Positions 1 through 7,813 of a stretch of DNA of 55,840 nucleotides are shown here, one piece after another. The position numbers and the translations under genes were made by a program. The DNA is from Anaerovirgula multivorans (GTDB lineage Bacteria; Bacillota; Clostridia; Peptostreptococcales; Natronincolaceae), in contig NZ_FZOJ01000031.1 in the NCBI RefSeq assembly GCF_900188145.1, positions 1-55,840 on the forward strand, in the 5' to 3' direction. The notes below the pieces were generated by a model that worked only from the letters and a program-made list of their open reading frames with translations, had not been told where the DNA came from and made no database searches. Position 1 is the stretch's first letter. Each line of letters starts with the position of its first letter.

Positions 1-110
1 TCATAATATCACCGTCCTTACTACTATTATGGGCGATTTTATGTATGCTATATCAAGATTGTCTTATCCAATTGTTGGATTTTTGGCGCGCTCTGACGTC
101 CCTTTGCTCT

Positions 111-215
111 TTAGTTACTCTATTATATGAGATGGAAAAGAGGGATGCTAAGACAGGTTTAGCAACACTTTGTATTGGGGGAGGACAGGGAACGGCCATT
201 ATAGTAGAAAGATAG
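111..215 (+). pseudogene. C-terminal remnant of a thiolase (acetyl-CoA acetyltransferase)
   Basis: The frame starting at 111 reads through 34 residues typical of the very end of thiolases: [14 protein letters not shown], then [14 protein letters not shown], then IVER and a TAG stop. The GGG-x-GTA stretch belongs to the family's C-terminal active-site region. Upstream the reading frame falls apart, so only the last tenth of the gene survives or lies in recognisable form. It cannot be functional. It marks the window edge as a decayed region. Confidence 0.7.
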
Positions 216-539
216 TATTATGGATTTCAGTATAATTATTGATGGTACAGCAGACCAAGGGAGCGGTTCTAACGGATGGAAATCACGAACAAAATATTAA
301 ATTGATATGACTACTAATAATGTTTTAGTTTTGTATGCTTTATTTAGACTGTTACCTTAGATGATAACAGATGATAACAAACATTTTTTAGTATATAGCT
401 TAAGAGTAAAAAAATAGACGCTTGAAGGATGAAAAAGAACATAGGTTGGTCAAATCCGCATTAGATTGATGGAGGAGGTCAGAGACGAGATAAAACAATG
501 ACTGATCTTAGAGAAGCAGAAGGTAAAGGAGCCGACCAA

Positions 540-571
540 TAGGAAGGGTTCGACTCCTCTCGCCTCCACCA
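540..571 (+). other. tmRNA/tRNA-like 3' end (possible integration scar)
   Basis: The sequence GGGTTCGACTCCTCTCG followed directly by CCTCCACCA resembles the T arm, acceptor strand and CCA end of tmRNA (ssrA) or a class II tRNA. A TGGAGG at about 469-474 could pair with CCTCCA, but the intervening about 90 bases do not form a convincing D arm or anticodon arm, and no tmRNA tag reading frame or 5' tmRNA start is seen. The 3' end of ssrA is a common target for integrases, so a leftover attachment site is the favoured reading. Confidence 0.4.
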
Positions 572-620
572 AATTGGTAAGAAAACAATTAAAAAGTTAA
601 GATTATTGATTTAACAAGTG

Positions 621-660
621 AAATGCTGTTCTCATGGTGGTAATGAGAACAGCATTTTTT
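621..660 (+). terminator. Strong intrinsic terminator
   Basis: AAATGCTGTTCTCAT pairs perfectly with ATGAGAACAGCATTT across a 7-base loop and is followed by a T run, a 15-bp stem. It lies 50 bases after the RNA-like 3' end at 571 and would end any transcript coming through it. Confidence 0.8.
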
Positions 661-692
661 CACCTCCACCAAACAAACCCATGAATACATAG

Positions 693-723
693 ACCGTATT
701 GAAGAAATACGATACGGTTTTTT
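693..723 (+). terminator. Intrinsic terminator (ACCGTAT/ATACGGT)
   Basis: ACCGTAT (693-699) pairs with ATACGGT (712-718), followed by six T. The segment CCTCCACCA (663-671) plus this hairpin recurs at 24807-24864 and, without a good hairpin, at 26234-26263. Confidence 0.6.
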
Positions 724-868
724 ATCGGACTTAACTCAAGTAAAGTACGATAAAAAGTTTTAAGGTTACTATCTTATAGTTAAGTTTTAAAGTCAAAAAT
801 ACAAACATATTATAAATTAGTCATTATATTTAAATAAATTGTATATTTGATGAAAGGTAGAAATTGCT

Positions 869-2263
869 ATGAAGAATATTAATATAAAAAAATTTGTTGA
901 ATGTGAGGTTACAGGAAATAATATTATTTTAATAGCTTCAATTTTACTAGTATATTTACTTATTGCATTATACTTTACTAATCATTTCTTTTTCAATACA
1001 GTAATAAATGGAGTAGATGTCTCATTAAAGGCACATGATGATATAGAAGATATAATTAGAAGTTATATTAAAGATTATAAGTTACAGTTAATTGAAAGAA
1101 ACATGGAAGTAGAAGAAATAACAGCACAGGATATAGGGATGCGATACAATGAAAAAAATAGCATTTCTGAAATTTATCATTTACAGAGTTCATTTAAATG
1201 GATAAGTTCATTATTAAAGAATCAAAAGTATTATGTAGATGATTTATTTATTTATAATAAAGATAACTTAGAAAATAGAATAAATGAATTAAACTGTTTA
1301 AATAAAGACATTATAGAACCTCAAAATGTAAGTTTTAGCTATTCAAATGGTACATATGAAATAATTAAAGAAGTATATGGAAATAAGGTGAATAAAGATA
1401 AATTAAGCGAAGCTATTGAAATGAGTATATTAAAAGGAGAAACAAAATTAGACTTAAATCAAAATCTTTGTTACGAAAATCCAAGGTACACTTTAAGCTC
1501 TGATAAGGCTTTTGAAACTAAGAATTTACTAGATAAGTATGTATTAACAAAAATCACTTATATATTTGGAAGTGAAAATGAAATACTAGATGGAGATATA
1601 ATAAATCAATGGCTTAGCGTTGACGAAGATTTAGAAGTGGTAATAAATGAAAAAGAAGTTTTAGAATATGTACAAAGACTGAGTAAAAAATATGATACAG
1701 TTGGTGTAGCAAGAGAATTTAAAACATCCACAAATAAAATAGTAGAAGTTAAGGGTGGATTTTATGGATGGAAAATTAATCGTAGTGCTGAAGTAAAAGT
1801 ATTATTGGAAAATATAAAACTTGGTGAAGTTATTAGAAAAGAACCTATATATACCCAAAAGGCTTTATCTAGGGGTGAAGATGACATAGGTGATACTTAT
1901 GTAGAAATCAATATAACATGGCAATATTTATGGTTTTATAAAGATGGAAAACTTATAACTAATGGTGCTGTAGTAACAGGGAATCCAAATAGAGGGAATG
2001 CTACTGAGGCTGGAGCTTATATGCTTAACTATAAACAAAAAGAATCAACTTTAAGAGGAGCAAATTATGAAGTTAAAGTAACTTATTGGATGCCTTTTAA
2101 CGGAAATATAGGAATACACGATGCAAGTTGGAGATATTCTTTTGGAGGTGATATATATAAGAGAAATGGAAGCCATGGATGTGTAAATATTCCATTATAT
2201 TTAGCTAAAACAATTTTTGATAATATAGAAGAAGGAACTCCCATCATTTGTTATGAAGAATAG
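869..2263 (+). CDS. Membrane-anchored L,D-transpeptidase (YkuD domain)
   Basis: This 464-aa protein should cross-link peptidoglycan outside the membrane by forming 3-3 bonds or attaching proteins. Residues about 19-38 form one hydrophobic anchor. The middle, about 40-330, looks like the putative peptidoglycan-binding region of Firmicute L,D-transpeptidases. The C-terminal YkuD domain (about 345-464) has the catalytic signature: His417 in GIHD and SHGCVN with nucleophile Cys438. Length and architecture are normal for clostridial members. It stands alone, flanked by decayed DNA; a weak GAAAGG precedes the ATG. The domain assignment is secure; the exact cross-linking activity is inferred. Confidence 0.9.
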   Translation: MKNINIKKFVECEVTGNNIILIASILLVYLLIALYFTNHFFFNTVINGVDVSLKAHDDIEDIIRSYIKDYKLQLIERNMEVEEITAQDIGMRYNEKNSISEIYHLQSSFKWISSLLKNQKYYVDDLFIYNKDNLENRINELNCLNKDIIEPQNVSFSYSNGTYEIIKEVYGNKVNKDKLSEAIEMSILKGETKLDLNQNLCYENPRYTLSSDKAFETKNLLDKYVLTKITYIFGSENEILDGDIINQWLSVDEDLEVVINEKEVLEYVQRLSKKYDTVGVAREFKTSTNKIVEVKGGFYGWKINRSAEVKVLLENIKLGEVIRKEPIYTQKALSRGEDDIGDTYVEINITWQYLWFYKDGKLITNGAVVTGNPNRGNATEAGAYMLNYKQKESTLRGANYEVKVTYWMPFNGNIGIHDASWRYSFGGDIYKRNGSHGCVNIPLYLAKTIFDNIEEGTPIICYEE

Positions 2264-2703
2264 GAATACAGGTGTAACAAGGACGGTTCTCTGACATAAT
2301 ATAATTTATTAAACTTTACATTCGACATGATAGTCATTTTTCAGTAAATCCTCATATTATAGAAGTATTTTTATGGCTATGTTGCTGGAGGACGGGGGAG
2401 ACGAGAATTAAAGCCAAGGGGAGTCTCTTTTGTGGACTATTATAGCATCAAAATTTCTACTACTCTTTATAGTAAAAAGAACTCATAAAGGACTAAACTA
2501 TGCAATGTTTGGAAAAATAAAAAATCCTATTGTTTTTTCTATTTCTGCAATATATAAAGTACTTTACAAAGGAAAAGAAATATGATAATATATGAATAAT
2601 TCATAATATATGAGTTGTTTAGTGTAGCAAATATAAAATACTTACTAGTTTGAGCAGAGAAATTATGAAAAATATAATAGTAATGACAGGAGAATTGGAG
2701 TGT

Positions 2704-2758
2704 CAACAATAAATAACACGATATTAACTATGTGTTGTTTATATTGTTGGTTTTTTTT
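2704..2758 (+). terminator. Intrinsic terminator
   Basis: CAACAATAAATAACAC pairs, with small bulges, with the GTGTTGTTTATATTGTTG arm and is followed by eight T. No intact gene lies directly upstream, so it probably serves a lost gene or belongs to a small mobile element. Confidence 0.6.
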
Positions 2759-2829
2759 GTACCCTTTTTAAGACAATAAAAAGTAAGCAATGATCAAGAG
2801 GGGATGAAATAGCTGCAGGAAAATGTATC

Positions 2830-3030
2830 AAGCAGGTTACTTTCGTAGGAGATAGTGCAACGGTGCCTTCCTATGACAGCTTGAAGTAGCTTAAAGGGAT
2901 ACGATTTAAATCCCGTCTGCCTGAAATATCTGGTATTGCAGAAAAACTTAGAGCGGAAGCACTTAAGGGCAAACGTTTCGAAAATGTGGGGAAACTGGAT
3001 GTTAAAGATAAAATTAAAACGTTTACTTAA
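2830..3030 (+). pseudogene. Transposase remnant (IS1634/IS4-like)
   Basis: One frame reads KQVTFVGDSATVPSYDSLK, an in-frame TAG at 2887-2889, then LKGIRFKSRLPEISG and a basic, Lys-rich tail to TAA. The pattern of a GDSA box followed by FKSRLPE matches the DDE transposases of the IS1634 group (D-S-A and the F-x-SRLPE region). Only about 66 codons remain, with a stop inside, so it is dead. Family assignment is from memory of the motif. Confidence 0.45.
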
Positions 3031-3113
3031 GTGATTAATGTGTAATACTGGCGTATCTGTAAGAGCTGATAAGGAGATTCCGAAGGGATTTAGCAGGCTG
3101 TATAAAGTCTAAG

Positions 3114-3127
3114 TGAAAACGTTTCTT
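3114..3127 (+). promoter_or_regulatory. Possible cre site (CcpA)
   Basis: TGAAAACGTTTCTT fits the catabolite responsive element pattern (TG-N-AA-N-CG-N4-C-W) and lies about 30 bp upstream of the candidate dctP -35 box. This suggests carbon control of the TRAP transporter; it is inference from sequence alone. Confidence 0.4.
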
Positions 3128-3157
3128 TAAATTGACACTATCAATAATCTGACTGTG

Positions 3158-3186
3158 TTGACAAGTGAAAAGTTAGGTTATATTAT
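3158..3186 (+). promoter_or_regulatory. Candidate dctP promoter
   Basis: TTGACA (3158-3163) and TATTAT (3181-3186) are separated by 17 bp, about 47 bp before the dctP ATG. The start codon is preceded by AGAGGGGGA. Confidence 0.5.
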
Positions 3187-3232
3187 GTTAGTGGATATTT
3201 AGAATATATTCTAAACAAGAGGGGGAAATTTA

Positions 3233-4285
3233 ATGAAAAAGTTTTTGGCAATTTTATTAGTACTAGCTATGACTTTGTCCTTAGCGGCATGTGGTGGCGG
3301 CGATGATAAAGCACCTGCTAGTGGTGAGGGTGCCGATGTACCAAGTAGTAATGTAGAAAAGAAAGTTATTAAAGTTAGTACAAAATTTGTTGATGATGAG
3401 CAAACTGCAATATCATTGAAAAAAGTAGTAGAAGCTATCAATGAAAGAAGTGGCGGTTCGCTAGAACTACAATTATTTACAAGTGGTACATTACCAATAG
3501 GTAAAGATGGTATGGAACAAATAGTTCAAGGTTCTGATTGGATATTAGTAGATGGTATAAACTTCTTAGGAGATTATGTACCAGACTATAATGCTGTAAC
3601 TGGACCATTTTTATATCAAACATTTGATGAGTACCTTGCTATGACTCAAACTGATTTAGTTCAAAATCTAAATAGACAAATAGAGGAAGAATACGGTATA
3701 AAAGTACTTTCTCTAGATTGGGTATTTGGATTTAGAAGTATGATGACTAAAAAACCAATTAAAACTCCAGATGATATGAAGGGATTAAATATAAGGGTTC
3801 CAACCAGTCAATTATATACATATACTATAGAAGCTATGGGCGGTAACCCTGTTGCAATGCCTTATCCTGACACTTATGCAGCAATTCAGCAAGGAGTAAT
3901 AGATGGGGTAGAAGGTTCTATAATGACTTACTATGGAACTAAACAATACGAAAATGTTAAAGAATACTCTATAACAAACCACTTACTAGGAGTTTCTGCA
4001 GTTACAATTTCAACTAAGCTTTGGGATGGTTTAACTGATGAACAACGAACTATTATGACAGAAGAGTTCCAAAAAGGTATGGAAGACAACTTAGCTGAAA
4101 CTATTAAGCTAGAATCAGAGTATGAAGTTTTATTAAAAGAAGAAGGCGTAAATTTCCACGAAGTAGATGCTGACGCTTTCCTTAAAGCGGCTGCTCCAGT
4201 ATATACAAAGTTCGATAAATGGACTCCAGGTATCTATGAAGAGTTAGTAAAAGAATTAGATGCGATAAAACAAAATTTAAAGTAA
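3233..4285 (+). CDS. dctP: TRAP transporter solute-binding lipoprotein DctP
   Basis: This 350-aa lipoprotein is the extracytoplasmic receptor of a tripartite ATP-independent periplasmic (TRAP) transporter and delivers a small carboxylate-type solute to DctQM. Residues 1-19 are a signal peptide ending in the lipobox LAAC with Cys20, then a Gly/Asp linker. The DctP fold follows, with the family region GLNIRVP and the PYPDTYAAIQQGVIDG stretch, which contains the conserved helix near the ligand. The permease genes follow after a 351-bp gap containing a hairpin that should lower their expression relative to the receptor. Substrate is unknown; the HAD phosphatase and Glp-like genes downstream hint at a glycerol- or glycolate-related compound. 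Confidence 0.93.
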   Translation: MKKFLAILLVLAMTLSLAACGGGDDKAPASGEGADVPSSNVEKKVIKVSTKFVDDEQTAISLKKVVEAINERSGGSLELQLFTSGTLPIGKDGMEQIVQGSDWILVDGINFLGDYVPDYNAVTGPFLYQTFDEYLAMTQTDLVQNLNRQIEEEYGIKVLSLDWVFGFRSMMTKKPIKTPDDMKGLNIRVPTSQLYTYTIEAMGGNPVAMPYPDTYAAIQQGVIDGVEGSIMTYYGTKQYENVKEYSITNHLLGVSAVTISTKLWDGLTDEQRTIMTEEFQKGMEDNLAETIKLESEYEVLLKEEGVNFHEVDADAFLKAAAPVYTKFDKWTPGIYEELVKELDAIKQNLK

Positions 4286-4312
4286 TTTATCTTTTATGAT
4301 ATAGTAAGTAAA

Positions 4313-4345
4313 AAAGTTGGAAGGAGTAAATCTCTTTCCAACTTT
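4313..4345 (+). terminator. Hairpin between dctP and dctQ (partial terminator)
   Basis: AAAGTTGGAA and TTCCAACTTT form a perfect 10-bp stem just after dctP, followed by an A-rich rather than T-rich run. It probably acts as a partial terminator or mRNA-stabilising end, giving more receptor than permease, a usual arrangement in binding-protein transporters. Confidence 0.55.
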
Positions 4346-4636
4346 AAAATAATATAGCCTCTCGTCATTATGAGAACAGAATCTTGATAATAGAATGTAA
4401 AATTAGTACAGGTTGCTTATAAATACCTCCATTAATGTTGAAAAGGAAAAGTTCATCCCTTTTTCAGTAGTGATTTTGAAAATATTTTGCCATGTACGAA
4501 TTTTCCATTTGTATATATTAAAATCAAAAATTCCTCCCACAAAAGTGAAGGAATAAAATAAAAGGTTTTTAAGGAAAACAATGAAACTCAACCCTTGGCA
4601 ATTGCCAAGAGGCTGTTAATCTTATAGGAGGTAGAC
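4346..4636. other. Intergenic region with a perfect palindrome upstream of dctQ
   Basis: The rest of the dctP-dctQ gap has no credible gene. CTTGGCAATTGCCAAG at 4594-4609 is a perfect 16-bp palindrome, 27 bp upstream of the dctQ start, and is a candidate operator. AGGAGG lies at 4627-4632. Confidence 0.5.
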
Positions 4637-5125
4637 ATGAATAATTATTTAAAAAGATTTGGAAAAGATTTTGAGCTTTATGTAGGGAGCTTTTTCTTAT
4701 CTATAACTTCTGTTATAGTAATTATGAACGTATTTACTAGATACTTTTTAAAGTTTACATATCATTGGGCAGAAGAAGTTGCTGTAGGTGCATTTGTCTG
4801 GACTATATTCTTAGGCTTTGCCAATGCTTATAAAACAAAAAATCTTATAGGTGTAGAAGTATTAATGAAGGTATTACCTGAAAAGGGAAGAAATGTAGTA
4901 GAATTTCTCACTTCTATAGTTGTAATTATTTTGTCTAGTCTTATGTTTTACTTTAGTTATAAATATGTAGTAGGATCTACAAAGATAACAGCGGCATTAG
5001 AGATATCTTATACATATATTTATATATCAATAATAATTTCTTTTGCACTTATTACTTTGTATTCAATTTATTTTTCAATACAAAGCTTCAAGAAAATATT
5101 TATAAATGAAAATGTTAAAAACTAG
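4637..5125 (+). CDS. dctQ: TRAP transporter small permease DctQ
   Basis: This 162-aa protein has four hydrophobic segments (about 17-37, 50-68, 88-108, 128-148), the standard topology of the small TRAP membrane subunit. The W-A-E-E-V motif after the second segment is a DctQ hallmark. It pairs with DctM in the cytoplasmic membrane to form the permease. It is preceded by an AGGAGG site and is 16 bp from dctM. Confidence 0.9.
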   Translation: MNNYLKRFGKDFELYVGSFFLSITSVIVIMNVFTRYFLKFTYHWAEEVAVGAFVWTIFLGFANAYKTKNLIGVEVLMKVLPEKGRNVVEFLTSIVVIILSSLMFYFSYKYVVGSTKITAALEISYTYIYISIIISFALITLYSIYFSIQSFKKIFINENVKN

Positions 5126-5141
5126 GGGGGTGAAATAATCC

Positions 5142-6428
5142 ATGGAATCTATTTATCCAATTATAGTTCTATTTATTTTATTTTTTCTAAATATACCAAT
5201 AGCATATGCTTTAATGGGTTCTTCGCTATTTTATTTTATATTTATTAATTCTTCAATGCCTATGCAAATGATCATTCAACAATTTGTAACTTCAGTAGAA
5301 TCTTTTCCCTACTTAGCAGTTCCGTTCTTTATTATGGTAGGCTCTGTAATGAATTATTCAGGAATAAGTGAAGCATTGATGAACTTTGCAGACGTTTTAG
5401 TAGGACATACTAAAGGAGGACTGGCTCAAGTTAATGTATTACTAAGTGCGCTAATGGGTGGAATTTCAGGTTCTGCAAACGCAGATGCAGCTATGCAATC
5501 TAAAATATTAGTTCCTGAAATGGAGAAAAAAGGTTTTTCAAAACCATTTTCAGCTGCAATAACTGCTGCCTCATCAGCAATAAGTCCAGTTATCCCCCCA
5601 GGGACAAATCTTATACTATATGCAATCATTGCAAATGTTTCAGTAGGAGATATGTTCTTAGCTGCATATATGCCAGGTATATTGATGGCTATAGCTTTGA
5701 TGATAGCTGTTCATATTATTTCGATAAAAAGAGATTATAAGCCAAGTAGAAATAAAATGTCATCTTTTAAAGAAATTTTTATGCAATTTATCAAATCTAT
5801 TTGGGCATTATTTATTCCTTTTGGAATAATAATGGGAATGAGAATGGGAATGTTCACTCCTACAGAAGCAGGAGGAATAGCAGTATTATTTTCTTTAATA
5901 GTAGGGTTTTTTGTATATAAACAATTAAAATTAAAACATATACCATTAATATTAATGGATACGGTAAAGGGCACTGGTGCAGTAATGATTATCATTGCAA
6001 GTGCTAAAGTATTTGGTTACTATCTTACATTAGAAAGAATCCCACAAATAGTTACTGAATCACTTATGGGTATGACCGATAGTGCTTTTGTATTATTAAT
6101 GGTAATCAACCTATTGTTATTATTTATAGGAATGTTTATCGAAGGTGGAGCAGCATTAGTAATATTAGCTCCATTGTTAGTACCAGCAGTTAGAGTATTT
6201 GGTGTAAATCCTGTACATTTCGGAATTATATTTATAGTAAATATAATGATTGGAGGATTAACTCCACCATTTGGATCTATGATGTTTACAGTATGTTCTA
6301 TAGTAGATGTAAAGTTAGAAGACTTTATAAAAGATGTTTGGCCTTTCATACTAGCATTAATGACTGTGCTTATTCTAGTTACTTATTCTGAAGGTGTTGC
6401 ATTATTCACTCTAAACTTATTTAAATAA
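5142..6428 (+). CDS. dctM: TRAP transporter large permease DctM
   Basis: This 428-aa protein with about 12 membrane segments is the translocating subunit that drives solute import with a sodium or proton gradient. The family motifs are present: GGISGSANADAA near residue 108, and the conserved SPVIPPGTNLILYA at about 147-160. Length is typical (about 425-430). GGGGGG precedes the ATG, and the gene is spaced like an operon member after dctQ. The HAD phosphatase gene starts 27 bp downstream. Confidence 0.93.
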   Translation: MESIYPIIVLFILFFLNIPIAYALMGSSLFYFIFINSSMPMQMIIQQFVTSVESFPYLAVPFFIMVGSVMNYSGISEALMNFADVLVGHTKGGLAQVNVLLSALMGGISGSANADAAMQSKILVPEMEKKGFSKPFSAAITAASSAISPVIPPGTNLILYAIIANVSVGDMFLAAYMPGILMAIALMIAVHIISIKRDYKPSRNKMSSFKEIFMQFIKSIWALFIPFGIIMGMRMGMFTPTEAGGIAVLFSLIVGFFVYKQLKLKHIPLILMDTVKGTGAVMIIIASAKVFGYYLTLERIPQIVTESLMGMTDSAFVLLMVINLLLLFIGMFIEGGAALVILAPLLVPAVRVFGVNPVHFGIIFIVNIMIGGLTPPFGSMMFTVCSIVDVKLEDFIKDVWPFILALMTVLILVTYSEGVALFTLNLFK

Positions 6429-6455
6429 GCTTAGAAAGATAGAAGGAGGAAGAAC

Positions 6456-7247
6456 TTGGAGAATTTAAAAGAAAAAAACGTATATTTATTGGATATGGAT
6501 GGAACGATCTATCTTGGAGATGAATTAATTGATGGATCAAAAAAATTTCTTGAAACCATCAAAAATCAAGGAAAAAGATATATTTTCCTTACTAATAATT
6601 CATCAAAAAGCAAAGAAATATATGTAGAGAAGCTTAATAGATTAGGTATCCAAGCTTCAGAAGAGGAAGTATTTACTTCGGGAGAGGCTACTACGATGTG
6701 CTTAAAAAAAGAAAAAGAAGGCGCTAAAATTTATTTATTAGGAACTGAAGCTTTAGAAGAAGAATTTATAAGAGAAGGCTTCATTTTAGAAAAAGAAAGA
6801 CATAAAAACATAGATTATGTAGTATTAGGATTTGATACCACGTTAACTTATGAAAAATTATGGGCAGCATGTGAATACATATCTGAAGGGGTAGAATACA
6901 TAGCTACACATCCAGATTTCAACTGTCCTTTGCCTAATGATAAATTCATGCCAGATGCAGGTGCAATGGCTGCATTAATAGAAGCTTCTACTGGAAAGAC
7001 TCCAAAAGTAATAGGCAAGCCAAATAAAGAAATAGTAGAAAGTATTGCTTCAAAATATGGTTTAAAGAAAGAAGATATGGTAATAGTAGGAGATCGATTA
7101 TATACAGACATTAAGACTGGAGAAAATGCAGGTATAGTCTCTGTATTAGTTTATTCTGGTGAAACGAAACAAGAAGATTATAGAAAAAGTGAAACTAGAG
7201 CAGATTATGTGGTTAATTCTGTTAAAGACATGATAGATTTATTATAG
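6456..7247 (+). CDS. HAD-IIA family phosphatase (NagD/AraL-like)
   Basis: This 263-aa cytoplasmic hydrolase belongs to the HAD subfamily IIA of small-molecule phosphatases. Motif I is DMDGTIY (residues 13-19), with both catalytic Asp; motif II is the FLTNNS segment; the GKPNKEI region provides the Lys; motif IV is VGDRLYTDIKTG. The cap is the large type IIA insertion. Members act on sugar phosphates, p-nitrophenyl phosphate, glycerol phosphate or phosphoglycolate. It starts with TTG after AAGGAGGAAG, 27 bp after dctM, so it is probably cotranscribed and may process a phosphorylated form of the TRAP substrate. Substrate is not determinable. Confidence 0.85.
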   Translation: MENLKEKNVYLLDMDGTIYLGDELIDGSKKFLETIKNQGKRYIFLTNNSSKSKEIYVEKLNRLGIQASEEEVFTSGEATTMCLKKEKEGAKIYLLGTEALEEEFIREGFILEKERHKNIDYVVLGFDTTLTYEKLWAACEYISEGVEYIATHPDFNCPLPNDKFMPDAGAMAALIEASTGKTPKVIGKPNKEIVESIASKYGLKKEDMVIVGDRLYTDIKTGENAGIVSVLVYSGETKQEDYRKSETRADYVVNSVKDMIDLL

Positions 7248-7430
7248 TTTTGAACTGTAATAAATCTAGATGTAAGTAACAAACAGGATGTAAGGAGGTT
7301 TTAAAGGCAGAAGCTTTGGGAGCATCGGTCGGTAAAAAAGATTTATGGGAACTATAGTAACAATTTATTTTTTGTTGTTTATTGTGAATGGATACAGGAT
7401 AGATTTATTTGTTTGAAAATAAAAACCATA

Positions 7431-7574
7431 TAGGGTGTAATATATATGATGATTTAATTACAAAAAAATATTTAGGGCCGAGAATAGGAGAGCCGTGGAA
7501 CTAAATCTATTTAAAATAGGTTGTTGTTTACACGACTCTTTTTATCTTCTCAGCAATATATTACTACACCTCTA
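7431..7574. repeat. Imperfect 144-bp palindrome (MITE-like)
   Basis: TAGGGTGTAATATAT at the left end is matched in inverted orientation by ATATTACTACACCTCTA at the right end. Internally AGAGCCGTG (about 7490) mirrors CACGACTCT (about 7532), with GAGAATAG mirroring ATCTTCTC. The whole unit could fold as one long hairpin, as non-autonomous mobile elements do. No coding capacity. Confidence 0.5.
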
Positions 7575-7648
7575 ATTTTAAAAATATATGAGATATACCA
7601 ATCTTATTGGCTAAATATTAGCAATATAGTAAAAATGTTTCTTATAAT

Positions 7649-7750
7649 ACATAGGAAATTATGCACATTCATAAGTTGTGGATAGGTCATAATTTCCGTA
7701 ATGTATTTCAACAAAGTCATCCTTTAAATCGTCCGAAGGAAGACTTTGTT
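7649..7750 (+). promoter_or_regulatory. Two-hairpin leader upstream of the GlpA-like gene
   Basis: The arm GGAAATTATG (7653-7662) is inverted at CATAATTTCC (7688-7697), with flanking ATACAT/ATGTAT extending the pairing. A second hairpin has arms AACAAAGTC (7710-7718) and GACTTTGTT (7742-7750), followed by a T-rich stretch. The layout (antiterminator-type stem then terminator-like stem 64 bp before the start) suggests attenuation. I could not match it to a known riboswitch class. Confidence 0.4.
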
Positions 7751-7813
7751 ATATATTTACTTTAAGATTTTCGTGTGTATGGTTTATAAGATTTTATAAG
7801 GGAGGAATAGACA

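Larger units (their letters stand above)
216..868. other. Gene-free decayed region with RNA 3'-end-like sequence and terminators
   Basis: No credible coding frame is present. The stretch holds a tRNA/tmRNA-like 3' end ending in CCTCCACCA at 563-571, two intrinsic terminators (621-660 and 693-723), and AT-rich DNA leading into the L,D-transpeptidase gene. A full tmRNA or tRNA could not be built from it. Confidence 0.5.
2264..3112. other. Long gene-free stretch with relics
   Basis: No intact gene is visible. Near 2270-2290 is a GGACGGTTCT motif reminiscent of the GGGGACGGTTC repeat family. A strong terminator-like hairpin lies at 2704-2758, and a transposase relic at 2830-3030. A partial Crp/Fnr-like palindrome (about 2553-2568) ends in CTTTACA but its left half is weak. 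Confidence 0.5.
7248..7813. other. 566-bp leader with a MITE-like palindrome and two hairpins
   Basis: No gene is credible. Around 7290-7350 an in-frame fragment (KAEALGASVGKKDLWEL then stop) may be the tail of a lost gene. A large imperfect palindrome spans 7431-7574, and two further hairpins precede the GlpA-like gene (7649-7706, 7710-7750). AGGGAGG occurs just before the start at 7814. Confidence 0.5.

Noticed and set aside
216..571. Complete tmRNA or tRNA ending at 571
   Set aside because: Only the T-arm and CCA-like end are visible; no 5' tmRNA start, tag frame, D arm or anticodon arm could be built.
4403..4591. Minus-strand 62-codon frame between dctP and dctQ
   Set aside because: Hydrophobic/aromatic AT-rich composition, no ribosome site and no resemblance; chance frame.
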